Part shown: in pieces, positions 32,229 to 43,067 of the stretch
Layout: the number at the start of each line of letters is the position of its first letter
Position numbering within the stretch: position 1 is the stretch's first letter
From: Monocercomonoides exilis
Lineage: Eukaryota > Preaxostyla > Oxymonadida > Polymastigidae
Direction of reading: 5' to 3'
NCBI GenBank assembly: GCA_001643675.2
Contig: LSRY02000064.1
Location: 248,001 to 312,000 of the forward strand
DNA: 64,000 nucleotides
Notes under the pieces: generated by a model
Seen by the model: the letters and a program-made list of their open reading frames with translations, nothing else
Database searches by the model: none
Told to the model about the DNA's origin: nothing
Position numbers and translations under genes: made by a program

Positions 32229-33890
32229 ATGTCTCTTTGCTCTGTTTATAACAAAAACGCAAAAGTTATTAAGAACATTCACGTTCCATCAGTGATTCGC
32301 TACAGTCCAATCCGTCCTGATGTTGTCAACTTTGTGCACACAAACATCACAAAGAACAGCAGACAGCCATATGGCCGTTACAACAAAGCTGGACATCAAC
32401 ATTCAGCTGAATCATGGGGTACAGGAAGAGCTGTGTCTCGTGTGCCACGTATTTCTGGCTCAGGAACTTCAAGAAACGGCCAGGGTGCGTTCGCCAACAT
32501 GACTCGTGGTGGTCGCATGTTCTCTCCACTGAAAATCTGGAGAAGATGGCACAGAATGGTTAATGTGACCCAAAAGAGATACGCCATGTGCTCTGCCATC
32601 GCTGCATCAGCAGTTCCATCTCTGGTGATGGCCCATGGTCACAGAATCGAAAAAGTTCCTGAGATCCCATTGGTTGTCTCAAACGACATTGAGCGTATCA
32701 AGAAGACAAAAGAAGCTTTGAGAATCTTGTCCATGCTGCATGCTACAAACGATATCAAGAGATCAGCAGACTCAAGAAAGATCAGAGCTGGCCAAGGAAA
32801 GATGCGTAACCGTCGCTATGTCCAGAGAAAAGGTGTTTTGATTGTTCATGCAGGCAAACAAGGTTTGTCTCGTGCATGCAGAAACATCTCTGGTGTGAAC
32901 TGCATCAACGTCTGCAGACTTAACCTCAAGGAAATGGCACCTGGTGGACATGTTGGTCGTTTTGTCATTTGGACTGAAGCAGCCTTCAGAAAATTGGACA
33001 AACTCTATGGAACTCGCCGTCGTGATGCCATGATGAAGAGAGGATATCGCCATCCCACTTCTCACATGGTCTTGACAGATCTGGACCGTATCATTCACTC
33101 TGGCTCTGTTCAGAGATATGTCCAGCCAAAGAAGCACCCACATCCTCGCATCCCAAGAAAGAGAGGAGAACTTCTTCTTGTGCGCAAAATCAGAAGAATG
33201 ACAATTTTGAACAGCAAAGTTAAGCAAGCAAGAAAAGCACGTCTTGAGAAACTGCGCTCACTTGGCAAGCTTCCAGCAAAGAAGGTGAAGGGACCAGTGA
33301 CAAAGAGAACCAATCTTGTTGATCCATGGGGAGTTCCACTGCGCAGAAAGGAGAGAAGAGTTGTCCTCAGAAAACTCAAGGCAGAAAAGAAGGCGAAGAA
33401 AGAGGCAGCCAAGAAAGCACGCTTGGACAGAATCCAGAAGGCAATTGCACGCGCAAAGGCAAAGAGAGAGGCAAATAAGAAGAAGATGGCAGAAGCAAAG
33501 AAACAGATGAAGGACAAGAAGGTCAAGCCAGTCTCAAAAGCCGAGAAACGCAAGGCAAAACAGGAAGAGAAGAAGAAGAAGATCGCCGAATTGGCAAAAG
33601 CAAAGGCTTTGAAAAAAGCAGCCACAACATCACAGAAATCAAAGAAAGCAAAGTCAGCAAAAAAGGCAAAAGCAGCCTCAAAAGCAAAGGACGCAAAGAA
33701 AGACGTCAAGAAAGTTGAGAAGAAACCAAAGACCACAACAAAGAAGGATGTCAAGAAGACCGAGAAAAAAGATGTGAAGAAGGATGCAAAGAAAGACACC
33801 AAGAAACCAGTTAACAAAGACGCCAAGAAGGATGTCAAGAAAGTCGAGAAGAAAGAAGCACCAAAAGCCAAAGCAACCCAAAAGAAGTAA
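32229..33890 (+). CDS. RPL4: 60S ribosomal protein L4 (uL4)
   Basis: Single exon, 553 residues from the ATG at 32229. The universal uL4 signatures are clear: RPDVVNFVHTNI, SAESWGTGRAVSRVPR, the internal loop GQGAFANMTRGGRMFSP, WRRWHRMVNVTQKRYA, and GQGKMRNRRYVQRKG, then APGGHVGRFVIWTEAAFRKL. The globular core ends near residue 360; after it come about 190 residues of almost pure Lys/Ala with some Val, Asp and Thr (KKDVKKVEKK-type repeats), considerably longer than the basic tail of yeast or human L4. The protein lines the exit tunnel of the large subunit. The lack of introns and even codon use fit high expression. No doubt about identity. Confidence 0.98.
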   Translation: MSLCSVYNKNAKVIKNIHVPSVIRYSPIRPDVVNFVHTNITKNSRQPYGRYNKAGHQHSAESWGTGRAVSRVPRISGSGTSRNGQGAFANMTRGGRMFSPLKIWRRWHRMVNVTQKRYAMCSAIAASAVPSLVMAHGHRIEKVPEIPLVVSNDIERIKKTKEALRILSMLHATNDIKRSADSRKIRAGQGKMRNRRYVQRKGVLIVHAGKQGLSRACRNISGVNCINVCRLNLKEMAPGGHVGRFVIWTEAAFRKLDKLYGTRRRDAMMKRGYRHPTSHMVLTDLDRIIHSGSVQRYVQPKKHPHPRIPRKRGELLLVRKIRRMTILNSKVKQARKARLEKLRSLGKLPAKKVKGPVTKRTNLVDPWGVPLRRKERRVVLRKLKAEKKAKKEAAKKARLDRIQKAIARAKAKREANKKKMAEAKKQMKDKKVKPVSKAEKRKAKQEEKKKKIAELAKAKALKKAATTSQKSKKAKSAKKAKAASKAKDAKKDVKKVEKKPKTTTKKDVKKTEKKDVKKDAKKDTKKPVNKDAKKDVKKVEKKEAPKAKATQKK

Positions 33891-34642
33891 ATTTGCCTTT
33901 TTTTAAATTGCCTCTATGGCAAAACATTTGATTATTTTGATCAATTGTTTTGTTAATTGGCAAAAATATACATTTGTTCTTGCACTTTTGATGTTCAAGA
34001 TGACATTGACCATTTCATCTTTTCGATAAGTGCAAATATTGATTGAATTTATGAAATGTTTTCTTTTGCCAAAAAGTGTGAAAAAAAAAAAGCGACATGA
34101 AAATAAAATATTGAGATTAAATGCAAAAAGCTTAATTCTGGTTTTAAAATTCAGCTGTGAATTTCTCTAAGACAAAATGTAGAGAGCTGAATTAAAAAGC
34201 ATTTTCTATTTCTGAAAATGAAGCAAATAAAGAATAAATAAATAAAATATAAAATAAAATTAAAAAGGAATAATTCACAATCAAAATGAAACAAACGGAA
34301 AAAGATTTGTCCCAAATAATCATAAAAAGAAGTAATGTCTCAAAAAAAATAATTGACAATATGCTTTTTAATGAAAAAAGAATGGTGGATTTCGTAAGGG
34401 GCTGTTCCATTGAATCAAAGGAGAGGAGCAAATGAAAAATAAATATATTCTGCAATTGCAGATGTCATGCGAGGATAAGAACAAGCAGATGCTCTTCTTG
34501 TTTATAATGCCTATTGTTTCCAGTGTTTATTTCATAGTGACAGGCATAGGAAGTGTTCTCAAACTCTGAAGAAGAGAATGATAAAGAAAAAAAAACCAGA
34601 TGCAAGATGAGATTTTAAAAGGCTTCAATGAAAGAAGGAAGA
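33891..34642. other. Intergenic between convergent genes
   Basis: AT-rich 3' flanks of RPL4 and of the UFD1-like gene. An A-run and short AT repeats are present; no gene was found. Confidence 0.6.
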
Positions 34643-37350
34643 TTATGAGTCTTTATCTGGAGGGATGTAGTACTCGAAGGTTGGGACGGAGGATTTGGAA
34701 GAGAGGCTGGAGGAAGACTTTGTTGTCGATTTGGCAGAGCTTGTTATGCTTCGTTGGGTTGATCTGACTGACGATGGAGACGCGGTTGCAGGCCTTGAAG
34801 AAGGATGAGGAGATGAAGGAGAAGAAGAAGGAGGAGAAAATGGTGGGTAAGAAGATGGAGGATAAGGTGATGGAGGATAAGATGATGGAGGATAAGGTGA
34901 TGGAGGGTATGAAGATGGAGGGAAAGGTGGTTGATAAGGCGAGGAATAAGGCGGAGAATAAGGAGGATAAGAAGAAGACGGATAAGGTGGAGGGTTAGTA
35001 GATGAGGGATATGAAGATGAGGGATAAGAAGGAGGATAAGAAGGAGGATAAGAAGGAGGATAAGAGATTGGAGAAGAAGAAGGGAATGTTTGCAGAGAAG
35101 AGCTCTGATGAGAAAGTTGATGAGGCATCTGAGGAGAATGAAGACTTACGAGAGAAGAAGGACCATAGGGAGCAGCATATGTATGTTGCTGATGGGGCAA
35201 AGGAGGAAGACGAGAAGGTTGTGACGGAGGCAAAGAAAATGAATAATCAGAAGCAGAAACAGAAGCAGGAGCGGGATTATACTCAGAATAGGGCACAAAT
35301 GAATCACCTGGCAGTGCAGACGGAGTTGGGGGCTTGTCAAAGGAGAGCGGAGAAAATGCATATTGAGGCTGAGCTGCAGTTCGTTGTGCGCTCTTGCTGG
35401 GTAGCACAGTGCGGGAGATGGTTGAAGCGCTGGGGTCTGCTTGCAGCGGGATAAATGCCTTGTATTGAAGGCTGCTGGCAGAAGGGCTGAATGCACTGGA
35501 GGGAGCGGGGGAATGTGGGGGAGTGCCTGTGAGTGAAGAAGAGCGGGTGAATGAGGCATTTGTCGAGGCTGCTGCGGTTTGTGGTCTCTTTTCTGGTGCT
35601 GGTGAAGAAGGCGCTGGCTTTTGTGGGCTGCTTGCTGGAGTCCTTTGAGGAGTCTTTGGCTTTGGCTGGGGAGGCGGCGGTGGCTTTTTGATGATGTTCT
35701 TTTCTTGCAAGAATTCTAGTCATGAACATTCACGAGCATGATCATATATAAGCATTTTATTAATATCATCATCATCATCATTTTATCATAAGTTCATATA
35801 TCCAAATTCAAGCAGAAAATAAAAAAAAATCAAAGATAGGTTATAATGTTGAGCATAAACTGCGTTCATTCATAAAAAAACAAGCAATTGCCACACCAAT
35901 TATCGACGACCGCAGGCCTTTGTCGAGCACAACGTGTTTTTCAACATCCTTTTCGGTGATGGCTTCGAAGGTGTCTGGCCAATGGCCGATCTCTCGCACA
36001 AAGAGCAGAAGCTCGTCGAGATCACACACACTTCCTCCGGGTGTGCAAACAGGCTCTCTCATAATCTGAGGGTGGTGGGGTTATTAGTGGGGCATTGTCA
36101 CACAAGTTAAAAAAAGAAAGAAAGAAAGAAATTAATAAATAAATAAATACATAAATACATAAATAAGAAAATGAAAATGAATAAATTGGATGAACATTCA
36201 AATTTTTGAAATTAGAACAGAGAGAAAGATGGAAAGGAGTTTATTTAATCAGACAATTTTTCATATAAATGTAGCATAAAATATATCAAGAAATAATTAA
36301 TAAAAAAACATTATTGGTTCCAGGGAAAAAAAATATCAAACCTTACGAGAAATGCTGCATAAAAAGCCTAAATCGTCCATTTCTTGAAGTATAGAAATGT
36401 CGTTAACTTCTGGTATAACTTTTAATCTTACGTGATTATTGTTTATAGGCTTTTCTTGATGAACTGGTGCAGAAAAAGAACTTGAAGAAGCAGTTTTGTA
36501 TTTATTGAGAAGTCTCTCGGAAGAATTTGGAGCTTCCTCTACTTTGTCTTCGTAGACGTCGTCACCCTTAAGTTCTTTTGCATTTTTAGACATCAAATCA
36601 CTTCCACCTTGATCAATTATTGTGATTTTTATGTTCTCAACATCATCAATAATTACTGCTGACTGTGGTTGCGTTTCGACAATAAAAAATAGAATAATCT
36701 CATCTTTTATGCATAATGGAATTGTGCTGTACTCTGCCAGCGCATAAAAGTTTTTAAGGGCTTGCTTTATGCTTCAGAAAAAGAAGCAGATGTAAAACAC
36801 TTTTAAAAAAAAGACTTCTTTCAAACTCAGTTTCTGAAAATGTCATGTTTTGGTTTGTTTTTTCGGCAGGGGAAAAGGTTAAAGAATTTGCCTTTGGGAT
36901 GTGCTTGGCTGTTATCTTCACTATTGACTGTTCTGACAGCGAAAGATAGTTCATCATCTGTACAAATTCATTTAAAATGTGAATTTTCAAGTTTCCAAAA
37001 GATTTCATACCCAAAATGGAAGGTAAACTTCGTTAGGCTTCGCAGCAAGTCCGAGACATCCAGAGTAAACTGATTGCTTAGTCTCACAATTCTGGATTTC
37101 AAAAGATATTGTTTTGTCGTATACGAAAGGCAATAACAAATTTAATTCATCGTTTGAAGGAAGATAAACTGTTGATAAATCAAATATATATTCAAATTTA
37201 TTTCTAAATATTGATCAATATACTGCTTCCAGTTTGTTCGTTTTCATGTAAATCTACACAGGCAAAAGAAACGGCTGAATAATATCTTTCAAATTTGTCG
37301 TTATCACTTCCTTCCTGAGCTTCATCATGGGATGAACTGTTTAAGTCCAT
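34643..37350 (-). CDS. UFD1: UFD1-domain protein with long Pro/Ser/Tyr-rich tail
   Basis: Six exons on the minus strand: 37350-37224, 37168-37011, 36957-36827, 36771-36342, 36065-35897, 35715-34643 (695 residues; introns 55, 53, 55, 276 and 181 bp). The first four exons restore the UFD1 double-psi barrel: FERYYSAVSFACVDL, then SGCLGLAAKPNEVYLPFWMM (UFD1: CGVLEF..EGICYLPHWMM), then IKQALKNFYALAEYSTIPLC (UFD1: LENALRNFACLTTGDVI). UFD1 with NPL4 recruits Cdc48/p97 to ubiquitinated ER-associated degradation substrates. After about residue 190 the similarity fades; I find no clear SHP (F.G.G) p97-binding box. From about residue 340 the chain is disordered with tandem SYPP/SSYPPSP repeats encoded near 34840-35080. 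A divergent UFD1 paralogue is possible instead of the canonical one. It shares a 166-bp promoter space with the deacylase gene. Confidence 0.8.
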
Positions 37351-37516
37351 CGATTTAGAAAAAATTATGAAAAAGGAAATTATTATATAAAACACAAAAG
37401 AAATCTCTGTCAAAAACTTGAGAAAAAAATTAAATATTAGAATAATTCGAATTAATAAAGAAATGAACAATTACTTGATCGCAAAAAAAAAATAACGCCC
37501 AATATATTTTTTGAAA
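37351..37516. promoter_or_regulatory. Short divergent promoter, UFD1-like / DTD
   Basis: The two start codons point away from each other across 166 bp of AT-rich DNA, so both promoters must share this space or overlap the genes. No specific motif was identified. Confidence 0.5.
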
Positions 37517-38388
37517 ATGAGGTTGATCGTTCAAAAAGTTTCTCATGCATCTGTTCAAGTGGCTGATAAAATCGTTGGTTCGATCGGCAAAGGTGTAATG
37601 GTTTTGGTTGGAATTGCAGATGATGATGATGAAAAGGTTGGAAAGGAAAAATTATGAATTATATTCATTTATTTATAAGCGAATATGTTTTTAAACACAA
37701 AACATAAGGATGCGGAATACGTTTGCAAAAAGTTGCTTAAACTTAGGATTTTTGAAGACGAAGGAGCTGTTTGTTTTGAAATTTCATAAATTTTACCATT
37801 TTTTAAAAATATTTTTTCAAAGTTTTGGAAGAAATCAGTTGTTGAAATTGATGGAGAAATTCTTCTTGTATCTCAATTTACACTTTTTGCAAATTTATCG
37901 AAACGTATGTGTTTCGGATTTTTTTTCAAATAAAATTCTTATCTATCTCTTTCTAAATGAATGATTGTAAAGCAAAACCAGATTTTCACCACGCAATGGT
38001 CGCAGAGAAATCTAGACCATTTTTCAACGCTTTTGTAGATAAAGTTAGAGCGTCATATAAATCTGACAAAGTTCAAAGTTTGACAGTAATATTTGTTTAA
38101 TTTAATTTTAATAACAAACTGTTTTTCCGTATAGCTGGAGAATTTGGGGCTTTTATGGAAGTTTCCTTAACAAATATTGGACCAATTACCATTATCATAG
38201 ATTCAAAAGAAAAAAGTGGAAGCAGCAAGGCACAACCGTCTCCTCTTCCTTCTCCTGTGGCATCTGTCTGTGGGTCTCAACTTTTGAATAATAAAAAAGC
38301 TAGCGATGTTTCTTCAAACAAAAAAGATGAAACGGAAAAACCTTCATCATCTTCAACTCCTTCTGATGATGCAAAGAAAATGGATTAA
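37517..38388 (+). CDS. DTD1: D-aminoacyl-tRNA deacylase (DTD)
   Basis: Five exons: 37517-37636, 37709-37768, 37832-37904, 37973-38077, 38135-38388 (introns 57-72 bp, donors GTTGG, GTTTG, GTATG, GTTTG), 203 residues. The spliced product starts MRLIVQKVSHASVQVADKIV and keeps the DTD signatures: the SQFTLFANL loop with the active-site region, PKPDFHHAMVAEKS, GEFGAFMEVSLTN, and the cross-subunit Gly-cis-Pro element in NIGPITIII. DTD removes D-amino acids (and glycine mischarged on tRNA-Ala) from tRNA as a homodimeric proofreader in the cytosol. About 60 extra residues at the C-terminus are Ser/Lys/Pro-rich and not part of the fold. Standard DTD is about 150-210 residues, so the core is full length. 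Confidence 0.95.
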
Positions 38389-39428
38389 ATTGGAATTTAT
38401 TAGATGATATTTCCATTTGATGATTATTTTCATTTTTTGAACATTGAAATAACAAAGGTGTATTTTACAATGAGATTTTGTTTCATTTTGAAAAATGCTT
38501 CAATTGATGCAAATATGCATTCAAAAAGTCACTTTTATTTTCAAAGTGAAGATTTTTGGGTATGATTTCTGTAAGATTGAAATAGATTAGCATTGGATGT
38601 CAAATCCAGTCTTTGTTCTTCCTGAATTCGAAATACAATGTTAATTTTGTGTTCCATCAGAAAATCCTTTTTGAAAATTCATTTGACAAAGGTTCAATTG
38701 TGTGAAAGTGGAGAATAAAATATTTTGATACAAGTATCTTCAAACAAAAAATGAGTTAAAGACGAAGATGATTTCAAATGAAATTGAAGAACTTTGGATG
38801 GCGATGCATTAACAATGTGAAAGAAGAGTATGTATTTGATTCGTATAAATAATGATTCTCTTGATTGGATGAAACGCTTCATCATTGCGATCCTCTCAAA
38901 CTGAGATTCATAATCCATTGAGAAGCATACAATAATTGAAGGAATGAGAAAAATAGCTTCTCTGAAAGGTGAAGAAGAGTGATAAAATGGAAAACGAGTA
39001 GAAGAAGGGGTAATGTGAATGAAAATTAAAGTGTCATTCATCTTTCATAAGAAAAAAGAAAAATTCTTTATGTTATCCTTAATCTTTTTGAGAGCTGTAA
39101 AAAAATAAAACAAAGATAATAAATGGAGCTTTGAAACTTTCAATGATAATGAAGTGACAAAATATAATTAAAAAACGTAAAACACAAATACAACTTATTA
39201 AATTACTTTTTTTTTCAGAGATTTACAAATAAGACAAATGAAAGAAATAATAACCATGTAAATTGTTGTTGAATGAAAATCTCATAAATTTCAATCAGAA
39301 CTTTTCCCGCTTTTTAATGCGCGCATTCTCTTAAAATGTAATGAAAAAGTGTTTCAATACAGCTCACTAAATTCCATGATAATAACTTCATTTTCAATTT
39401 CTCGTGTTGAGCCACTTCGAAGTGTATA
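38389..39428. other. Intergenic between convergent genes
   Basis: AT-rich, about 1 kb. One 115-codon ATG frame on the minus strand (39041-38694) has no motif and looks like chance. No RNA gene or repeat was recognised. Confidence 0.55.
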
Positions 39429-40407
39429 TCATTTATTTTTTGACGTAGTTGTAAGAACTACAATCAAAACAATTACAACAATTAAAATTAGTACAATGAC
39501 AATTCCTATGATTATCAGCTAATGAAGGAAAATTCATTTTAAATATTTAATAGTTAAAAAGGCAGTTGTCAATTAATCGAGCCTAATACCTTGATCCATT
39601 TACTTCTCATTGTTGATTTTATGCCTTTTGACTTTTTCGCAAAATCAGATGCTGAGCCAGCCAAATCATCTGAAATTATTATTTTGAGTATAAATGAATG
39701 AAAGAAAAATTAATTCGAGAACTTTACTCTTTGAAATTTTTCATACTTGATTTTTCTTCAAGAGACTCTAACTTTTCCTATTCATTCAAATGAAATAGTT
39801 TATAAAAAGCTTGTTTAAATCAAAATTATAATATTATCATGTTACCTGTCTATCAAGTATTTTTAAAACATTTTCATCCATCTTTTGTTTTGTTTCTTCA
39901 ACTTGTCTCGTAACCTAACAAAATATATATATTTTTAAAAACGCTTGAAAGTCAAAGCTCCACAAATTAAACCTTCATCATCCTGTCTGCTGATCCATCG
40001 CAATATGCAACAGCCATTTCTTCAAGAAGTGGCTGCCCTTCTCTCATTAATCCATTTTTCGCTAATCCCCGTATGGCTATGGGATTAAATCGAGATGCAA
40101 AAGTCTTTTTCATCTCTGTAAAAAGTGATGTTGCAAGTTGAGCTGGAAACTGCCTGTCTGTCACAGCGAAATACAAGAAAACGTCATCCCTCGAGTAATA
40201 TATTACCATTGAAGAGTCATCATCCGTTATCATATAACTTTTATTTCTGACAAATGCATCGTTTGCAACAAGTTGTTCAATCGTTTCCAAATGAAGAGAA
40301 CCTTGTTTTGCTGGAATTCGAATATGATGATAACAAAGTATGACCCTTTGAGCGGGAAATTCATTAAAACGTCCGACTACCAAAGATTGAAGATGATTTG
40401 ATGCCAT
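39429..40407 (-). CDS. Longin-type R-SNARE (VAMP7-like)
   Basis: Five exons: 40407-39973, 39914-39846, 39777-39747, 39669-39590, 39518-39429 (introns 58-77 bp), 234 residues. Exon 1 is the longin domain (about 1-120, including DDVFLYFAVTDRQFP). The SNARE motif spans exons 1-4: VTRQVEETKQKMDENVLKIL, then DRQEKLESLEEKSNDLAGSA, with the zero-layer arginine in LDRQ. The last exon is a clean C-terminal membrane anchor (LIIIGIVIVLILIVVIVLIV) followed by TTTSKNK. The order longin, R-SNARE, TM helix is that of VAMP7/VAMP72 proteins, which drive fusion at late endosomes, lysosomes or the plasma membrane. It could serve with the VPS11-containing tether encoded in the same window. The exons of 31-90 bp would be missed by single-frame annotation. 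Confidence 0.93.
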
Positions 40408-40635
40408 ACAAAAGATTTATGAAGTGTTTTGCGAAATGAAAATCTTTATAATGGTCTGTCCCTTCACTCATAAATATAAAATAACAAATAAAAATTGACA
40501 TGGTTCAATAAAAAAGAATACGAATATACGAAAAAACATAAAAGGACAGAACATGAGAAATGAGTCAATAACTTTTAAATACATAAATTCTTAAAATCCA
40601 GTTTAAACGCATTACAATTTAAATGTGGTATTCTG

Positions 40636-42200
40636 TCAACATCTCCATTTTTTCCCGCATTCTAAGCATGTTACAAATACGGTCATAGGTTCATCAGATG
40701 ACCTTGTCTGCTTTTGGTAGAAGGTGCACCTCCATTTCTTGCATCTGGAACATTGAAATTCAGCTGTTTCCGCTCCCTGAGAGTAATGTTGTGAAAAAGT
40801 TAGTGGGAACAATTAAAAAAAGTTGAAATAAAAGAATATATTTCAGAATGAAATGTAAATTTCCATAGGACATTCATATATATATGTATGTATATTCAAA
40901 AAAAAATCGAGATAATAATCTCAAGTTTCAATTTCGAATTTATTAATACACTTTTTCATTTTCCTCCGACAAATTTTCTCCACACACAAAATAAACACAC
41001 CTCAATCAACCCGACCATTGCGTCCTTTTCCGCCTCCTTCAGCCACTTCTCTCTCTCTTTCTTGAGCGACTCTGGTGCCAACTCCAAGTGTGTCATCTTT
41101 CCGAAGTCTTGTGGAGACATTAGCCCTTCAATAAGATCCAGTGTTGTTTGCGGGGTGCGCTCCAGGTGGAGCACAAGGTTTGTGTAGCGCGAGCGATATT
41201 CCCCGGTTCGCAGCGTGGGGTCATTGCTCGCAATGAACATGGCTGAAAAATAGCAATTATTCGGATTAAAATATCACATTATTTAAATTAGAAATAAAAT
41301 TTCAAGTTTTTTTTGTGAGAAAAAATAAAAGAAGGATTTCATCACAAGCTCTGAATCAATACCTTCTTCAATTTCATCAGCGATGTTTGTAAGCAGGTCC
41401 ATTGGCTGTGAAGTATGTTTTGCCATTCGTTCAGCAAACCGTTTGACAGCATTCATTCTGTACTCTATAAATTTCACATGGTGCAAAACAATAAATATTT
41501 TAAAAAAAAAATGAATAATGTTTAAATAATGAATATTTACCATTTCTGGTTATTGGTGTTTGATGCATGTCAGATGGAGTAGTTGATGTTGAAGGGAAAA
41601 TTAGGCCTGGGGAAGGTGTTTGAGATGGAGTTACGTGTGTTGGAGAATGTAAAACAGTCGGAGAAGATCCAATAGGTTGCGTCTGCGCAACAGATGTAGA
41701 AGAAGGCTTACTGCTTCCTTGATTCTGTGTTTTCACAACAGATTGTTTAAGTGTAGCCTTTTTTGCTTGTTCTAATTGATATGCTTTCCATTTTGCAAAC
41801 ACTATTTCTCCCTGCTCTTTAATTTGCGCGTTTTGATGTCTTGATAATGTTCTCAAATAAAGGCCAAATTTTGATTCCTGAATTGTTGAATAAAAAATTG
41901 GTTTATTTCAAGAAGATTATTTAAATATGTTAGAATTTCTTTTTTTTGAATTATAAAGAAGTGTAAAACTTTCAAATTTTCTGCACTTGTATTACATGTT
42001 TCTAATTTCTTTAGTATTGATAATGCTTGAGGAATATTCTGTTAAATAGCGAAATAAGAAAGCATTATTCAAAATTGTTCAAATAAAGCCAATAATCTCA
42101 ATAATCCTCATGAAAACTCGCAAACAAGTGATTTTTCGCTCAAAGAATCTTCAAGTTCTTGCTTATACCTGAGTAACTCTTCGAGGGTCAGAGAATTCAT
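40636..42200 (-). CDS. Transcription elongation factor TFIIS
   Basis: Six exons: 42200-42126, 42038-41970, 41877-41541, 41464-41363, 41242-41001, 40776-40636, giving 321 residues (human TFIIS 301). Domain I (LW/TND helical bundle) is formed by exons 1-3 ([20 protein letters not shown], then [14 protein letters not shown]), followed by a Ser/Thr/Pro linker. The central domain is in exons 4-5 ([11 protein letters not shown], then [20 protein letters not shown]). The C-terminal zinc ribbon is complete in the last exon: CSRC...CLEC and the acidic hairpin [10 protein letters not shown], where the invariant Asp-Glu pair is present and the usual Ala is Ser. TFIIS enters the RNA polymerase II pore and stimulates transcript cleavage in backtracked complexes. 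The start codon lies 64 bp from the divergent Vma12-like gene. Confidence 0.95.
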
Positions 42201-42264
42201 TTAATGATCAAGTATCCTTTTATAAGATTTATGATTAATAATAAATATTGTTAATATAATTTTT
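42201..42264. promoter_or_regulatory. 64-bp divergent promoter, TFIIS / Vma12-like
   Basis: Only 64 bases separate the two ATGs, so both transcription starts and both 5' UTRs must fit here or the UTRs must be nearly absent. The sequence is AT-rich without a motif I can name. Confidence 0.55.
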
Positions 42265-43067
42265 ATGACTGAGACAGACACTGGATTTCTTCTTAAACTG
42301 ACATGTGAAGTGAAAAATGAATTAGAGGCAATGGGAAAAAAGAAAGGTGGAAAAGTCGGAGCTGATTGGATTAGAATGTCTCATTCTCAAGCGAATTATG
42401 TTCCGTTTTCTGTTATAACCAATATATGTGCAGAAATGTTCGGTGCAAAAAATCTTGAAGAAGGTAGAAATTGGATGGCATACGTTCTAGATCACAGTGT
42501 ACTTGTTCAACCTGCAAAAGAGGTTTGAACACATTTTTCTTTCATTAGATTGTATTGTTTATTTTTTGAAAAGGAAAAACCATTAACAGTTCAAGAAAAA
42601 GCGGAGATAAAAGCTGCCAACAGGGAATATGCACGCATGGTGGGAAACATTGGAATGGTAAGCAATTTTTTCTTTCTCATAAATGTTAACATTTTTAAAA
42701 GTCTCCATATGAAGATGATGAACCTAATAAATCTTTTATTAGAGAATTATCTGACACTATATTTTTTTTATGGAAAATTGTTGGACCTATTTTATCTGTG
42801 ATTGCAGTTTTTCTTGCGGTGTTTTGGGTTCTTTACAATACTCACAGATACTCAAAGAAAGAACAAGTTACTTATTCGACAATAGCTGCATTTATTGCAG
42901 CATTTGCAGAAATTGGACTAGCAGTGATTCGTTGTGGAAGGAAGAAACGAATTGAAGAAAGAAAAGAAAGAAAGAAAAAGGCCAAACAAATTATCATGAG
43001 TAAGGATGTTGTTTCAACAAAATTGTCTGAAAAGGATATGAAAACGGGGAAATTGAAAGATGAGTGA
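42265..43067 (+). CDS. Vma12/TMEM199-like V-ATPase assembly factor
   Basis: Three exons, 42265-42522, 42574-42657, 42702-43067 (introns only 51 and 44 bp), give 235 residues. The middle exon carries the family signature ANREYARMVGNI, matching the EYxRMxxN element of the ER-based V-ATPase assembly factor family (yeast Vma12, human TMEM199). Two membrane helices follow (WKIVGPILSVIAVFLAVFWV and a second at TIAAFIAAFAEIGLAVI), then a basic cytosolic tail with a KKR/KKK cluster. The long N-terminal cytosolic region is typical. These proteins sit in the ER and assemble the membrane Vo sector of the vacuolar proton pump. Similarity outside the signature is weak, so I hold the assignment as probable. 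Confidence 0.78.

Noticed and set aside
34643-37350. RAD9-like clamp protein
   Set aside because: The fragments seemed to fit a PCNA-like fold before splicing. After placing the 53-55-bp introns the chain aligns with UFD1 through the YLPxWMM and ALxNF blocks.
38694-39041. 115-codon minus-strand ORF
   Set aside because: It starts with ATG but has no motif, no neighbouring exon and an AT-driven composition, so it looks like a chance frame.
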